Assembly (NCBI RefSeq): GCF_900109525.1
Contig: NZ_FOAN01000002.1
Location: forward strand, 186,001 to 250,000
DNA: 64,000 nt
Direction of reading: 5' to 3'
Source of the DNA: Allobosea lupini
Lineage (GTDB): Bacteria; Pseudomonadota; Alphaproteobacteria; Rhizobiales; Beijerinckiaceae
Part shown: positions 54,373 through 63,722 of the stretch, one piece after another
Position numbering within the stretch: position 1 is the stretch's first letter
How the letters are laid out: each line of letters begins with the position of its first letter
The notes under the pieces: model-generated
Databases searched by the model: none
What the model was told of the DNA's origin: nothing
What the model saw: the letters and a program-made list of their open reading frames with translations, nothing else
Program-made: the position numbers and the translations under genes

Positions 54373-56713
54373 CGCGCGCAAGCGGCTCGACGCCATGGCG
54401 ACACGGCCGATCGTCGGCTCGCCGCTGAAGCATGATTCCGCCGAGAAGCATGTCGCCGGCGAGGCCCTCTATATAGACGACATCGCCGAGCCCGCCGGCC
54501 TCGCCCATGCCTGCCTCGGCCTCTCGACCATTGCCCATGGCAAGCTGCTTACGCTCGACCTGTCGGCCGTTGAGGCTGCTCCCGGCGTGCTCGCGGTCCT
54601 GACCGCCAACGACATCCCCGGCGCGAACGACATCTCCTCGACTCACAGGCATGACGAACCTGTCTTCGCGACGAGCGACATCCTGCATCACGGTCAGCCG
54701 CTCTTCGCGGTGATTGCCGAGACGCGCGAGCAGGCCCGCCATGCCGCGCTGCTGGCCAAGGCGACCTATGACGAGGCGCCTCCCCTGCTCGACGTCGCCG
54801 CCGCCCGCGCCGCCCGTGGCGAACTCGTCACCGAGCCGCTCAAGCTCGAACGCGGCGATGTCGCCTCCGCCCTCGCCGCCAGCCCGCGCCGGCTGAAGGG
54901 CTCGATGGCGATCGGCGGGCAGGACCATTTCTACCTGGAAAGCCAGATCTCCCTCGCCATCCCCGGCGAGGACGAGGACATGCTGGTACTGTGCTCGACC
55001 CAGCATCCGAGCGAAGTCCAGCACATGGTCGCCAACGTCCTTGGCGTGGGCGCGCATGCGGTCACCATCGAGGTCAGGCGCATGGGCGGCGGCTTCGGCG
55101 GCAAGGAGACGCAGGCCAATCTCTTCGCCTGCGTCGCGGCGCTCGCCGCCCGCAAGCTGAAGCGGCCGGTGAAGCTCAGGCCAGACCGCGACGACGACAT
55201 GGTCATCACCGGCAAGCGCCACGACTTCGTCGTCGATTACGAGGTCGGCTTCGACGATGACGGCCGCATCCATGCGGTCGATGCGGTCTATGCCGCGCGC
55301 TGCGGCTGGAACGCCGATCTCTCCGGCCCGGTCACGGACCGCGCGCTGTTCCACATGGACAACTGCTATTTCTATCCGGCGGTGCGGGCCCTTTCCGAGC
55401 CCCTGCGCACGAACACGGTTTCGAACACCGCCTTCCGCGGCTTCGGCGGGCCGCAGGGCATGGTCGGGGCCGAGCGCTTCATCGAGGAAGTCGCCTTCGC
55501 CACCGGGCTCGATCCGCTGGAGGTCAGAAAACGCAACCTCTATGGCGGCGAAGGCCGCGAGATCACGCCCTATCACCAGCAGGTCGAGGACATGATCGCC
55601 GCCGAGGTGATCGAAGACCTCGAAGATTCCTGCGACTACCGCGCCCGCCAGGACGCGATCCGCGCCTTCAACCGGACGAGCCCGGTGATCAAGCGCGGCA
55701 TCGCGCTGACCCCGGTCAAGTTCGGGATCTCCTTCACCGCGACCTGGTACAATCAGGCCGGTGCGCTGGTCCACGTCTATACCGACGGCACGGTGGCGCT
55801 GAACCATGGCGGCACCGAAATGGGCCAGGGGCTCTACCAGAAGGTGGCGCAAGTGGTGGCGCAGGCCTTTGGCATCGGGCTGGAGCAGATCAAGATCACC
55901 GCGACGACCACCGGCAAGGTTCCGAACACCTCGGCAACGGCCGCCTCCTCTGGCTCCGATCTCAACGGCATGGCGGCGCTCGACGCCTGCGAGACGATCA
56001 AGCAGCGGCTCATCGCCTTCGCCTGTGAGCACTGGCAGGAAAAGCCGGAGGCGATCGCCTTCCTGCCCGGCAGAGTGCAGGTCGGTGCACGCGAGATCGC
56101 GTTCGTCGAGCTGGTCAAAGCGGCCTACATGGCCCGCGTCCAGCTCTCGGCTACGGGTTTCTATGCGACGCCGAAGATCCATTGGGATCGCAAGGCCGGA
56201 CGCGGCCGCCCCTTCTACTATTTCGCCTATGGTGCCGCCGCGGCCGAAGTCGCGATCGACACCCTGACGGGCGAGTACAAGGTCGAACGCGTCGACATCC
56301 TGCACGACTGCGGCAATTCGCTGAACCCGGCGATCGACAAGGGCCAGATCGAGGGCGGCTTCGTGCAGGGCATGGGCTGGCTGACCACCGAGGAGCTGGT
56401 CTGGGACGAAAAGGGGCGGCTGCGAACCCACGCGCCTTCGACCTACAAGATCCCGGTCGCCTCCGACCGACCGCGCATCTTCAACGTCGCGCTCTTGGAG
56501 AAGGCGCCCAATCGCGAGCATACCGTCCATCGTTCCAAGGCGGTCGGCGAGCCACCGCTGATGCTGGCGATCAGCGTGCTGCACGCGCTCTCCGATGCGG
56601 TGGCGAGCCTCGGCGACCATCGGGTCTGCCCGCAGCTCGACGCGCCAGCCACGCCGGAGCGCGTGCTCGACGCGGTCGACAGGGTAAGAGCGCAGGCGGA
56701 GGCGGTACGATGA
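54365..56713 (+). CDS. xdhB: Xanthine dehydrogenase large subunit (molybdopterin)
   Basis: 782-residue molybdopterin subunit that hydroxylates hypoxanthine and xanthine to urate. Moco motifs are GGQDHFYLESQ, RMGGGFGGKETQ, NTAFRGFGGPQGM and SSGSDLNG. The catalytic Glu is in KAVGEPPLML near residue 730. Length is normal. It overlaps xdhA by 8 bases and xdhC by 4 bases, so the three are coupled. The GQ, GGFGG and GE features are those of the xanthine dehydrogenase group, not of CO dehydrogenase (no VAYRCSFR). Confidence 0.97.
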   Translation: MADARKRLDAMATRPIVGSPLKHDSAEKHVAGEALYIDDIAEPAGLAHACLGLSTIAHGKLLTLDLSAVEAAPGVLAVLTANDIPGANDISSTHRHDEPVFATSDILHHGQPLFAVIAETREQARHAALLAKATYDEAPPLLDVAAARAARGELVTEPLKLERGDVASALAASPRRLKGSMAIGGQDHFYLESQISLAIPGEDEDMLVLCSTQHPSEVQHMVANVLGVGAHAVTIEVRRMGGGFGGKETQANLFACVAALAARKLKRPVKLRPDRDDDMVITGKRHDFVVDYEVGFDDDGRIHAVDAVYAARCGWNADLSGPVTDRALFHMDNCYFYPAVRALSEPLRTNTVSNTAFRGFGGPQGMVGAERFIEEVAFATGLDPLEVRKRNLYGGEGREITPYHQQVEDMIAAEVIEDLEDSCDYRARQDAIRAFNRTSPVIKRGIALTPVKFGISFTATWYNQAGALVHVYTDGTVALNHGGTEMGQGLYQKVAQVVAQAFGIGLEQIKITATTTGKVPNTSATAASSGSDLNGMAALDACETIKQRLIAFACEHWQEKPEAIAFLPGRVQVGAREIAFVELVKAAYMARVQLSATGFYATPKIHWDRKAGRGRPFYYFAYGAAAAEVAIDTLTGEYKVERVDILHDCGNSLNPAIDKGQIEGGFVQGMGWLTTEELVWDEKGRLRTHAPSTYKIPVASDRPRIFNVALLEKAPNREHTVHRSKAVGEPPLMLAISVLHALSDAVASLGDHRVCPQLDAPATPERVLDAVDRVRAQAEAVR

Positions 56714-57555
56714 CCCCCGCCAACTTCCTCGCCGCTAGCCTCACCGACGGCGCCGTCATCGTCCGCATCACGGAGGCCCAGGGCTCGACCCCGCGCGAGG
56801 CCGGCGCGACGATGATCGTCAGCGCCCGTGCAAGCGCCGGCACCATCGGCGGCGGCCAGCTCGAGTTCCACTGCATCGACCTCGCCCGGATCATGCTCGA
56901 CAGCGGCGGCCCGCAGCAGTTGATCGATATCCCACTCGGCCCGCAAATGGGCCAGTGCTGCGGCGGACGCGTGCGGGTGGCGATGGAGCCGGCGGCCGCC
57001 GCCCATCTGGAAGCGCTGAGGCAGGCCGAGGCGAAAGCAGCGGCCGAGCGACCGCAGGTGCTGATCTTCGGCGCCGGCCACACCGGCAAGGCGCTGGCGC
57101 GCAGCCTTGCCTTGCTGCCGGTCGCAGCGAGCCTGATCGACGATCGGCCCGGCCAGTTCGACGAGGTGCCCGCGACCGTCGCCTGCCTGCAGCTCGACGA
57201 TCCCGAGACCGCGCTGGCCGCTGCGCGGCCGGGCTCCGCCTTCGTCGTCCTGACCCATAGCCATGCGCTCGATTATCGCTTGGCCGAGGCGGCGCTGCTG
57301 CGCGGCGACGCGGCTTATGTCGGGATGATCGGCTCGGGCACGAAGCGCGCCCGCTTCGAGGCAAGCTTCCGCCGCCGCCATCCCGGCAGCAAGGCACTGG
57401 GTAGGCTCACCTGCCCGATCGGCGGATCGGATGTGCATGACAAGCGTCCGGAGGTGATCGCCGCCTTGACGAGTGCCGAGCTGGTGCGTTGCTTGCTTGG
57501 CGACACAGCCATGAAACGAGCGAGGCCACGGAACCGCCATGACGCAGCCGCCTGA
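56710..57555 (+). CDS. xdhC: Xanthine dehydrogenase accessory protein XdhC
   Basis: 281 residues. XdhC binds molybdenum cofactor, protects the sulfurated form and inserts it into XdhB. The N-terminal XdhC/CoxI domain has TEAQGSTPREAGATMIV and IGGGQLEFHCI with the conserved QCCGGRVRV. The C-terminal Rossmann domain has LIFGAGHTGKALARSL and later YVGMIGSGTKRARF. The ATG at 56710 overlaps the xdhB stop; the last 17 bases overlap the next gene. Confidence 0.95.
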   Translation: MTPANFLAASLTDGAVIVRITEAQGSTPREAGATMIVSARASAGTIGGGQLEFHCIDLARIMLDSGGPQQLIDIPLGPQMGQCCGGRVRVAMEPAAAAHLEALRQAEAKAAAERPQVLIFGAGHTGKALARSLALLPVAASLIDDRPGQFDEVPATVACLQLDDPETALAAARPGSAFVVLTHSHALDYRLAEAALLRGDAAYVGMIGSGTKRARFEASFRRRHPGSKALGRLTCPIGGSDVHDKRPEVIAALTSAELVRCLLGDTAMKRARPRNRHDAAA

Positions 57556-59098
57556 CCAGACGGCACCTTCGCGCCTGGCGCTCGCCCATGTCTCGAAGAG
57601 CTTTCCGGGCGTGAAGGCCAATCAGGACATCAGCCTTTCGGTCCGCCCCGGCGAGATCCATGCCTTGCTCGGCGAGAACGGCGCCGGCAAATCGACCCTG
57701 GTCAAGATCATCTATGGCGTGCAGCGCGCCGACGAGGGGCAGATCAGCTTCGACGGCCGCCCGGTCGAGATCGCCTCGCCCAAGGCGGCGCGCAAGCTCG
57801 GTATCGGCATGGTCTTCCAGCATTTCTCGCTGTTCGATGGCATGACCGTGCTGGAGAACATCGCGCTCGGCCTCGACGAGACCGTCCCGGCCGAGGAGCT
57901 GAAGGCGCGGATCAAGGCGATCCTCGACAGCTATTCTTTGCCGCTCGACCCGGACCGCGAGGTGCATACGCTCTCGGTCGGCGAGCGCCAGCGCATCGAG
58001 ATCGTGCGCTGCCTGCTGCAGAAGCCGAAGCTGCTGATCATGGACGAGCCGACATCGGTGCTGACGCCGCAGGAGGTCGAGCGCCTGTTCGAGACGCTGC
58101 GCCAGATCGCCAGCGAGGGCTGCTCGATCCTCTACATCAGCCACAAGCTGCACGAGATCAAAGCGCTGTGCGAGGCCGCCACCATCCTGCGCGGCGGCAA
58201 GGTCGTCGCGACCTGCGATCCGCGTGTCGAAACGACGCGACGCATGGCCGAACTGATGATCGGCGCGGAGCTGAAGAGCATCGAGCGGCCGGCTGGTGAC
58301 GGTAAGGCCGGTGCGGCCCGGCTTTCGGTCGAGAAGCTCGACATGCCGGGCGAGCCGCCTTTCGGCACAAACCTGAAGGCCATCTCCTTCTCCGCCCAGG
58401 CCGGCGAGATCCTCGGCATCGCCGGCGTCGCCGGCAATGGCCAGGCCGAATTGCTGATGGCGCTTTCGGGCGAGCATCTCGCCTCCCGCAATGAGGCGAT
58501 CCGGCTCGACGGCCAGCCGATCGGCCTGGCCGATGCCGGCGCCCGCCGCGCCGCCGGCCTCGCCTGCGTGCCCGAAGAGCGCAACGGCCACGCCGCCGTG
58601 CCCGAGTTCTCGCTTGCGGAGAACGTCGTGCTGACTGCGCGCCATCGCCTGCCCCTCGCGCCATCGGGCGTGATCCGGCAAGGGCCGGTCGAGGCTTATG
58701 CGAAGGATGTCATCGCCCGCTTCGATGTCCGGACAACCGGCCCGGCGGCGCTCGCCGGCTCGCTCTCCGGCGGCAACCTGCAGAAATTCATCATGGGCCG
58801 CGAAATCGGGCAGCGCCCCGACGTGCTGGTGGTCGCGCAGCCGACCTGGGGCGTCGATGCCGGCGCTGCCGCCGCAATCCGGCAGGCACTGGTCGACCTC
58901 GCCGCGCAGGGCTCGGCCATCGTGGTGATCTCGCAGGATCTCGACGAGTTGCTCGAGCTCTCCGACCGGCTCTGTGTGATCAACGAAGGGCGACTGTCGC
59001 AGGCGCGGCCGGTCGCGGGCCTGAAGCTCGAAGAGATCGGCCTGCTGATGGGCGGCGTCCATGGCGAAAGCCATCAGGTGGAGCCGGCGCATGCTTGA
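57539..59098 (+). CDS. Nucleoside/purine ABC transporter, double ATPase
   Basis: 519-residue protein with two ATPase domains, of the NupA/YufO (BMP-type) class. The first has an intact Walker A (GENGAGKST), signature LSVGERQRIEIVRCL and Walker B LLIMDEPTSVLT. In the second the Walker A is degenerate (GVAGNGQAE, no Lys), but LSGGNLQKFIMGREI is kept; this asymmetry is normal for the family. It starts inside the xdhC end and is followed by two permeases and a binding protein, giving a complete purine or nucleoside importer cotranscribed with xanthine dehydrogenase. Confidence 0.94.
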   Translation: MTQPPDQTAPSRLALAHVSKSFPGVKANQDISLSVRPGEIHALLGENGAGKSTLVKIIYGVQRADEGQISFDGRPVEIASPKAARKLGIGMVFQHFSLFDGMTVLENIALGLDETVPAEELKARIKAILDSYSLPLDPDREVHTLSVGERQRIEIVRCLLQKPKLLIMDEPTSVLTPQEVERLFETLRQIASEGCSILYISHKLHEIKALCEAATILRGGKVVATCDPRVETTRRMAELMIGAELKSIERPAGDGKAGAARLSVEKLDMPGEPPFGTNLKAISFSAQAGEILGIAGVAGNGQAELLMALSGEHLASRNEAIRLDGQPIGLADAGARRAAGLACVPEERNGHAAVPEFSLAENVVLTARHRLPLAPSGVIRQGPVEAYAKDVIARFDVRTTGPAALAGSLSGGNLQKFIMGREIGQRPDVLVVAQPTWGVDAGAAAAIRQALVDLAAQGSAIVVISQDLDELLELSDRLCVINEGRLSQARPVAGLKLEEIGLLMGGVHGESHQVEPAHA

Positions 59099-60167
59099 AT
59101 GGCGGCGCCGGCGCGAGCCCAGCAAGGCGATGCTGTATCTCAGCCCGCTGATCGCGATCGGGCTCACCATGCTGACCGGCATGCTGGTCTTCGGCGCGAT
59201 CGGCTATGACGGCCTGCGCGCGGTCACGGCGATCTTCGTGACACCACTGATCGAACCCCAGCGCTGGGCCGATCTCGGCGTCAAGGCGGCGCCGCTCATC
59301 ATGATCGCGCTCGGCCTCGCCATCGGCTTTCGCGCCAATGTCTGGAACATCGGCGCCGAGGGACAGTACGTCATGGGTGCGATCGCCGGCACCGGCGTCG
59401 CGCTCCTGACCCATGACATGACTGGCTGGTGGATCCTGCCGGCGATGGCGCTCGCCGGCGTCGTGGGCGGCGCGGCCTATGCGGCGCTCCCCGCCTTGCT
59501 CAAGGTGCGCCTCCAGGTCAGCGAGATCCTGACCAGCCTGATGCTGACCTATGTCGCGGTGCAGTTCCTCTATTACCTCGTGCGCGGCCCGTGGAAGGAC
59601 CCGGACGGCTTCAATTTCCCGCAGACCAAGATGTTCAGCGCCAGCCAGACCCTGCCGGCGGTCGCGGAAGGCTCGCTCGTCCATTTCGGCGTGCCGCTCG
59701 CCGTCCTGCTGGCGCTCGTCGCCTGGTTCGTGATGGCTAAGACCGTCGCCGGCTATGCCGTGCGCGTCGTCGGGCGCGCCCCGGCAGCGGCTCGCCATGG
59801 CGGCTTCGACGCCAACCGCGTCACCTGGGCGGCGCTGCTCGCCGGCGGTGGCCTTGCCGGCCTCGCCGGCATCTTCGAGGCGGCCGGTCCGTTCGGCCAG
59901 CTGACGCCGCAATTCCCGGTCGGCTACGGCTTCACCGCGATCATCGTCGCCTTCCTCGGCCGGCTCTCGCCTCCCGGCATCGTCTTCGGCGCGCTGGTGC
60001 TGGCGGTGACCTATGTCGGCGGCGAGATCGCCCAGAGCACGGTGCGCCTGCCCTCGGCCGCCACCGGCATGTTCCAGGCGTTGCTGCTGTTCTTCCTGCT
60101 CGCGACCGATGTGCTGGTGCGCTACCGGCTCGCCTGGAAGGCGCGCCCGGCGAGGAGCGCGCCATGA
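59091..60167 (+). CDS. Nucleoside/purine ABC transporter permease 1 (YufP-like)
   Basis: 358-residue permease of the RbsC-like (BPD_transp_2) family. About nine hydrophobic segments are seen, among them YLSPLIAIGLTMLTGMLVFG. The motifs GFRANVWNIGAEGQYVMGAI and VSEILTSLMLTYVAVQFLYY are those of nucleoside permeases of the YufP group. ATG 59091 overlaps the ATPase stop by 8 bases; the next gene overlaps by 4 bases. Confidence 0.94.
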   Translation: MLEWRRRREPSKAMLYLSPLIAIGLTMLTGMLVFGAIGYDGLRAVTAIFVTPLIEPQRWADLGVKAAPLIMIALGLAIGFRANVWNIGAEGQYVMGAIAGTGVALLTHDMTGWWILPAMALAGVVGGAAYAALPALLKVRLQVSEILTSLMLTYVAVQFLYYLVRGPWKDPDGFNFPQTKMFSASQTLPAVAEGSLVHFGVPLAVLLALVAWFVMAKTVAGYAVRVVGRAPAAARHGGFDANRVTWAALLAGGGLAGLAGIFEAAGPFGQLTPQFPVGYGFTAIIVAFLGRLSPPGIVFGALVLAVTYVGGEIAQSTVRLPSAATGMFQALLLFFLLATDVLVRYRLAWKARPARSAP

Positions 60168-61087
60168 CCGCCGCCATCCTCGTCTCGATCTTCATGACGC
60201 TCGCCGCCGCTGCGACGCCGATCCTGCTCGCGAGCCTCGGCGAGCTCGTCACCGAGAAGGCCGGCGTGCTCAATCTCGGCGTCGAGGGCATGATGCTGTG
60301 CGGCGCGGTCGCGGGCTTTGCGGTGGCCTATTCCACCGGCAGCGTCGCACTCGGCCTCATCGCCGCCACGCTGGCGGGCGTCGCCGCGGCGATGATCTTC
60401 GCGCTGCTGACGCTCGGCCTCGGCTCCAATCAGGTCGCGACCGGCCTCGCACTGACGATCTTCGGCATCGGCGCCTCCTCGCTGATCGGGGCCGGCTTCG
60501 TCGGCCGCACGATCACGCGGCTCGGCCCGCTCTTCCCGGCCGACTACGCTGCCCATCCCTGGCTGCGGCTCGTCTTCGGCCATGACGTGGTCGTCTACCT
60601 CTCGCTCGCGCTCGTCCTTGCCGTCAGCCTGTTCCTGCGCCGGACGAAGGCCGGGCTGATCCTGCGGGCCGTCGGCGAGAATGCCGATTCCGCCCATGCG
60701 ATCGGCTATCGCGTGCTGGCGATCCGCACCGCCGCGACCGCCTTCGGGGGGGCGCTGGCCGGGCTCGGCGGCGCCTATTTCTCGCTGGCGCTGACGCCGA
60801 TGTGGGCCGACCGCCTGACCGCCGGCCGTGGCTGGATCGCGCTCGCCCTCGTCGTCTTCGCCGCCTGGAAGCCGGGCCGGCTGCTGATCGGCGCCTATCT
60901 TTTCGGCGCGGTCGCGACCTTCGAATTGCAGGCCAAGGCGGCCGGCCTCAGCTTCATCGCGCCCGAGGTGCTGGCGATGACCCCCTACCTTGCGACGATT
61001 GTGGTTCTGACCATGATGTCGCTAGGACGGAGAACCGGCGGGCGCGACGCGCCCGCCTGCCTCGGCAAGCCTTTCCCGGCGCCCTGA
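60164..61087 (+). CDS. Nucleoside/purine ABC transporter permease 2 (YufQ-like)
   Basis: 307-residue second permease. The motif EKAGVLNLGVEGMMLCGAVA is the conserved NLG-EG loop, followed by LGSNQVATGLALTIFGIGAS. It pairs with the permease encoded just before. The binding-protein gene follows after 32 bases, with no terminator visible between them. Confidence 0.94.
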   Translation: MTAAILVSIFMTLAAAATPILLASLGELVTEKAGVLNLGVEGMMLCGAVAGFAVAYSTGSVALGLIAATLAGVAAAMIFALLTLGLGSNQVATGLALTIFGIGASSLIGAGFVGRTITRLGPLFPADYAAHPWLRLVFGHDVVVYLSLALVLAVSLFLRRTKAGLILRAVGENADSAHAIGYRVLAIRTAATAFGGALAGLGGAYFSLALTPMWADRLTAGRGWIALALVVFAAWKPGRLLIGAYLFGAVATFELQAKAAGLSFIAPEVLAMTPYLATIVVLTMMSLGRRTGGRDAPACLGKPFPAP

Positions 61088-61119
61088 TTGCGCCGCAACC
61101 GACAACGGGGAGCACCATC

Positions 61120-62193
61120 ATGTCGACCATCATCACCCGCCGCACCCTTCTCGCCGGCGCGGCCGCCAGCGCGGCCCTGCCGCTGGCCGGCGCGCGTGCC
61201 CAGGCGCCGTTCGGCGTCGGCTTCGTCTATGTCGGCCCGGTCGGCGATCATGGCTGGACCTGGACCCATGACCAGGGCCGCAAGGCGGTCGAGGCCGCCT
61301 ATGGCAACAAGGTCAAGACCAGCTTCATCGAGAACGTCGCCGAAGGCCCGGATGCGGCGCGCGCCATCCGCCAGCTCGCCCAGGCCGGCGACCAGCTGAT
61401 CTTCACGACCTCCTTCGGCTTCATGAACCCGACTATCCAGGTCGCCAAGCAGTTCCCGAAAATCAAGTTCGAGCACGCGACCGGCTATCAGCGCGCCGAG
61501 AATGTCGCGACCTACAATGCCCGCTTCTACGAGGGCCGGGCCGTGATCGGCACCATCGCCGGGCACATGTCGAAGTCCGGACAGGCCGGCTACATCGCCT
61601 CCTTCCCGATCCCCGAGGTGGTGATGGGCATCAACGCCTTCCATCTCGCCGCCAAGAAGGTGAACCCCAACTTCAAGACCAAGGTGATCTGGGCCTCGAC
61701 CTGGTACGACCCGGCCAAGGAAGCCGATGCCGCCAAGGCGCTGATCGACCAGGGCTGCGACGTGATCACCCAGCACACCGATTCTGCGGCGGCGCTGCAG
61801 GCGGCCGAGCAACGCGGCGTCTTCGCCTTCGGCCAGGCCTCGGACATGAAGGCCTTCGCTCCCAAGGCCCATCTCTCGGCGATCGTCGACGACTGGTCGG
61901 GCTACTACGTCAAGCGCGTCAAGGAGGCGATGGACGGGACCTGGAAGAGCGGCGACGTCTGGGGCGGCATCAAGGACGGCATGGTCAAGCTCGCGCCCTA
62001 TAACGACGCCGTCACGCCGGCGGCGCGCGCCGCTGCGGACGAGGTCCAGAAGGGCATCGTCGCCGGCACGCTCCATCCCTTCACCGGCGAGCTCAAGGAC
62101 CAGAAGGGCACGCTGCGGCTCAAGGCCGGCGAGACCGCCAGCGACGAGATCCTCTCGAAGATGGACTGGTACGTCGACGGCGTGCAGGCGTAA
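61120..62193 (+). CDS. BMP-family purine/nucleoside-binding protein
   Basis: 357-residue periplasmic lipoprotein-type (PnrA/BMP) substrate-binding protein. The N-terminus has a Tat-like TRRTLLAGAAASAALPLAG and no lipobox cysteine, so it is probably soluble in the periplasm. The family pattern VGFVYVGPVGDHGWTWTHDQ and the later GFMNPTIQVAKQFPKIKFEH, QHTDSAAALQAAEQRGVFAF are clear. Together with the preceding ATPase and permeases it forms a full importer next to xdhABC and guaD. It imports purine nucleosides or bases by inference from context. Confidence 0.93.
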   Translation: MSTIITRRTLLAGAAASAALPLAGARAQAPFGVGFVYVGPVGDHGWTWTHDQGRKAVEAAYGNKVKTSFIENVAEGPDAARAIRQLAQAGDQLIFTTSFGFMNPTIQVAKQFPKIKFEHATGYQRAENVATYNARFYEGRAVIGTIAGHMSKSGQAGYIASFPIPEVVMGINAFHLAAKKVNPNFKTKVIWASTWYDPAKEADAAKALIDQGCDVITQHTDSAAALQAAEQRGVFAFGQASDMKAFAPKAHLSAIVDDWSGYYVKRVKEAMDGTWKSGDVWGGIKDGMVKLAPYNDAVTPAARAAADEVQKGIVAGTLHPFTGELKDQKGTLRLKAGETASDEILSKMDWYVDGVQA

Positions 62194-62204
62194 GCGAAGG
62201 ACGC

Positions 62205-62310
62205 GTCATGCTCGGGCTTGACCCGAGCATCTCTTGCAGGAGGAGGCTCCTCTCAGCGCCTCCTCGTCCTGAGATTCTCGGGTCTGCGCTTCGCTTCGCC
62301 CGAGAATGAC
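62205..62310. repeat. Palindromic intergenic repeat with GTCAT/ATGAC ends
   Basis: Begins GTCATGCTCGGGCTTGACC and ends CGCCCGAGAATGAC. The GCTCGGG / CCCGAGC arms form one hairpin and GAGGAGG / CCTCCTC another. It follows the BMP gene stop by 12 bases. A similar element flanks the other side of the next gene (63633-63708). Confidence 0.65.
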
Positions 62311-62348
62311 GCTCTCCAGCCGCCAACAAAATTACCCGCAGGATCCCC

Positions 62349-62377
62349 TTGCAGATATTTTAAGCTTGAAACAATAT
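62349..62377 (+). promoter_or_regulatory. Candidate sigma70 promoter before livJ-like gene
   Basis: TTGCAG (62349-62354) and CAATAT (62372-62377) are separated by 17 bases in a locally AT-rich stretch, about 80 bases before the ATG. This suggests that the Liv-type importer has its own promoter, separate from the purine operon. Confidence 0.4.
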
Positions 62378-62454
62378 GGCTGCCGACACCACCGGACAGG
62401 GATGGGGAACCCCGCCGGCGGTCGCATCTGCCACGTCCCGGGAGGACATCGGAC

Positions 62455-63624
62455 ATGACGCTCAAATTGACTCTATCGCTTAGCGCCGGCGTGCTCGCAC
62501 TCGGGCTCGCTACCGCCCAGGCGCAGGAGCCCTTGAAGATCGGCGTGGTCAGCGTGCTGACCGGCCCTGCGGCCGCGCTCGGCCAGCAGGTCCGCGACGG
62601 CTTCCAGCTCGCCGTCGACCAGAACGGCGGCAAGCTCGGCGGCGTGCCGGTACAGATCACCGTGATCGACGACGAGCTCAAGCCGGACGTCGCGGTCGGC
62701 AAGGTCCGCAGCTTCGTCGAAGGCGGCAAGGTCGACTTCGTCGTCGGCCCGGTGTTCTCGAACATTCTTGGCGCGATCGCCAAGCCGGTGCTGGATTCCG
62801 GCGCGATCCTGATCAGCCCGAATGCCGGCCCCTCGACCATGGCCGGCAAGGCCTGCCACCAGAACTTCTTCGTGACCTCGTACCAGAACGACCAGGTCCA
62901 CGAGGTGCTGGGCAAATACGCGCAGGACCAGAATTACAAGAAGGCCTACATCATCGCGCCGAACTACCAGGCGGGTAAGGACTCGCTCGCCGGTTTCAAG
63001 CGCTACTTCAAGGGCGAGGTCCTCGACGAGGTCTATGTGCCGCTGACCGCGCTCGACTTCTCGGCCGAGCTCGCCAAGATCGCCTCGGCCAAGCCGGACG
63101 TGGTCTTCGCCTTCCTGCCCGGCGGCCTCGGCGTCAACTTCGTCAAGCAGTGGTCGCAGGCTGGCCTGACCGGCAAGGTGCCCTTCCTGTCCGCCTTCAC
63201 GGTCGACGAGTCGACCCTGCCGGCGCAGCAGGATGCGGCGGTCGGCATGTTCGGCGGCATGACCTGGGCGCCCAACATGGACAACCCGCAGACGAAGAAG
63301 TTCGTCTCGGCCTATGAAGCCGCCTACAAGATCGTGCCCGGCTCCTATGCCCAGCAGTCCTATGACGCTGCGCAATTGATCGATTCGGCGGTCAAGGCCG
63401 CCGGCGGCACCGCCGACAAGGACAAGCTCCGCGCCGCGATCAAGAAGGCCGACTTCACCTCGCTGCGCGGCAAGTTCAAGTTCAACACCAACGGCTACCC
63501 GATCCAGGACTTCTATCTGGTCAAGGTTGCCAAGCGGGCGGACGGCAAGTTCCAGACCGAGATCGCCCAGAAGGTGTTCGAGGACTATGCCGACCCGCAC
63601 GCGAAGGATTGCGCGCTGAAGTGA
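62455..63624 (+). CDS. Branched-chain amino acid-type ABC transporter substrate-binding protein
   Basis: 389-residue type I periplasmic binding protein. The signal peptide is LSLSAGVLALGLATAQAQ and the mature protein begins EPLKIGVVSVLTGPAAALGQ. Later KVDFVVGPVFSNILGAIAKP and FAFLPGGLGVNFVKQW are typical of the family. GGAGGAC precedes the ATG at 62455; an open frame upstream to 62218 runs through a repeat and is not used. It precedes a livH-type permease, so it belongs to an operon that continues beyond the window. The ligand may be other than branched-chain amino acids. Confidence 0.93.
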   Translation: MTLKLTLSLSAGVLALGLATAQAQEPLKIGVVSVLTGPAAALGQQVRDGFQLAVDQNGGKLGGVPVQITVIDDELKPDVAVGKVRSFVEGGKVDFVVGPVFSNILGAIAKPVLDSGAILISPNAGPSTMAGKACHQNFFVTSYQNDQVHEVLGKYAQDQNYKKAYIIAPNYQAGKDSLAGFKRYFKGEVLDEVYVPLTALDFSAELAKIASAKPDVVFAFLPGGLGVNFVKQWSQAGLTGKVPFLSAFTVDESTLPAQQDAAVGMFGGMTWAPNMDNPQTKKFVSAYEAAYKIVPGSYAQQSYDAAQLIDSAVKAAGGTADKDKLRAAIKKADFTSLRGKFKFNTNGYPIQDFYLVKVAKRADGKFQTEIAQKVFEDYADPHAKDCALK

Positions 63625-63632
63625 CGCGAAGC

Positions 63633-63708
63633 GTCATCCTCGGGCGAAGCACAGCTTCGACCCGAGGATCTCCTTCCACGAGATGCTCGGGTCAAGCCCG
63701 AGCATGAC
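63633..63708. repeat. Palindromic intergenic repeat with GTCAT/ATGAC ends
   Basis: Opens GTCATCCTCGGGCGAAGC, closes AGCCCGAGCATGAC; CCTCGGG / CCCGAGG and GCTCGGG / CCCGAGC arms make two hairpins. It sits between the binding-protein stop and the livH start. Confidence 0.65.
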
Positions 63709-63722
63709 GGGATAGCTTTGCC

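Noticed and set aside
57539..59098. Loss of Walker A in the second ATPase domain as a pseudogene sign
   Set aside because: A degenerate second nucleotide site is the rule in this double-ATPase family of sugar and nucleoside importers.
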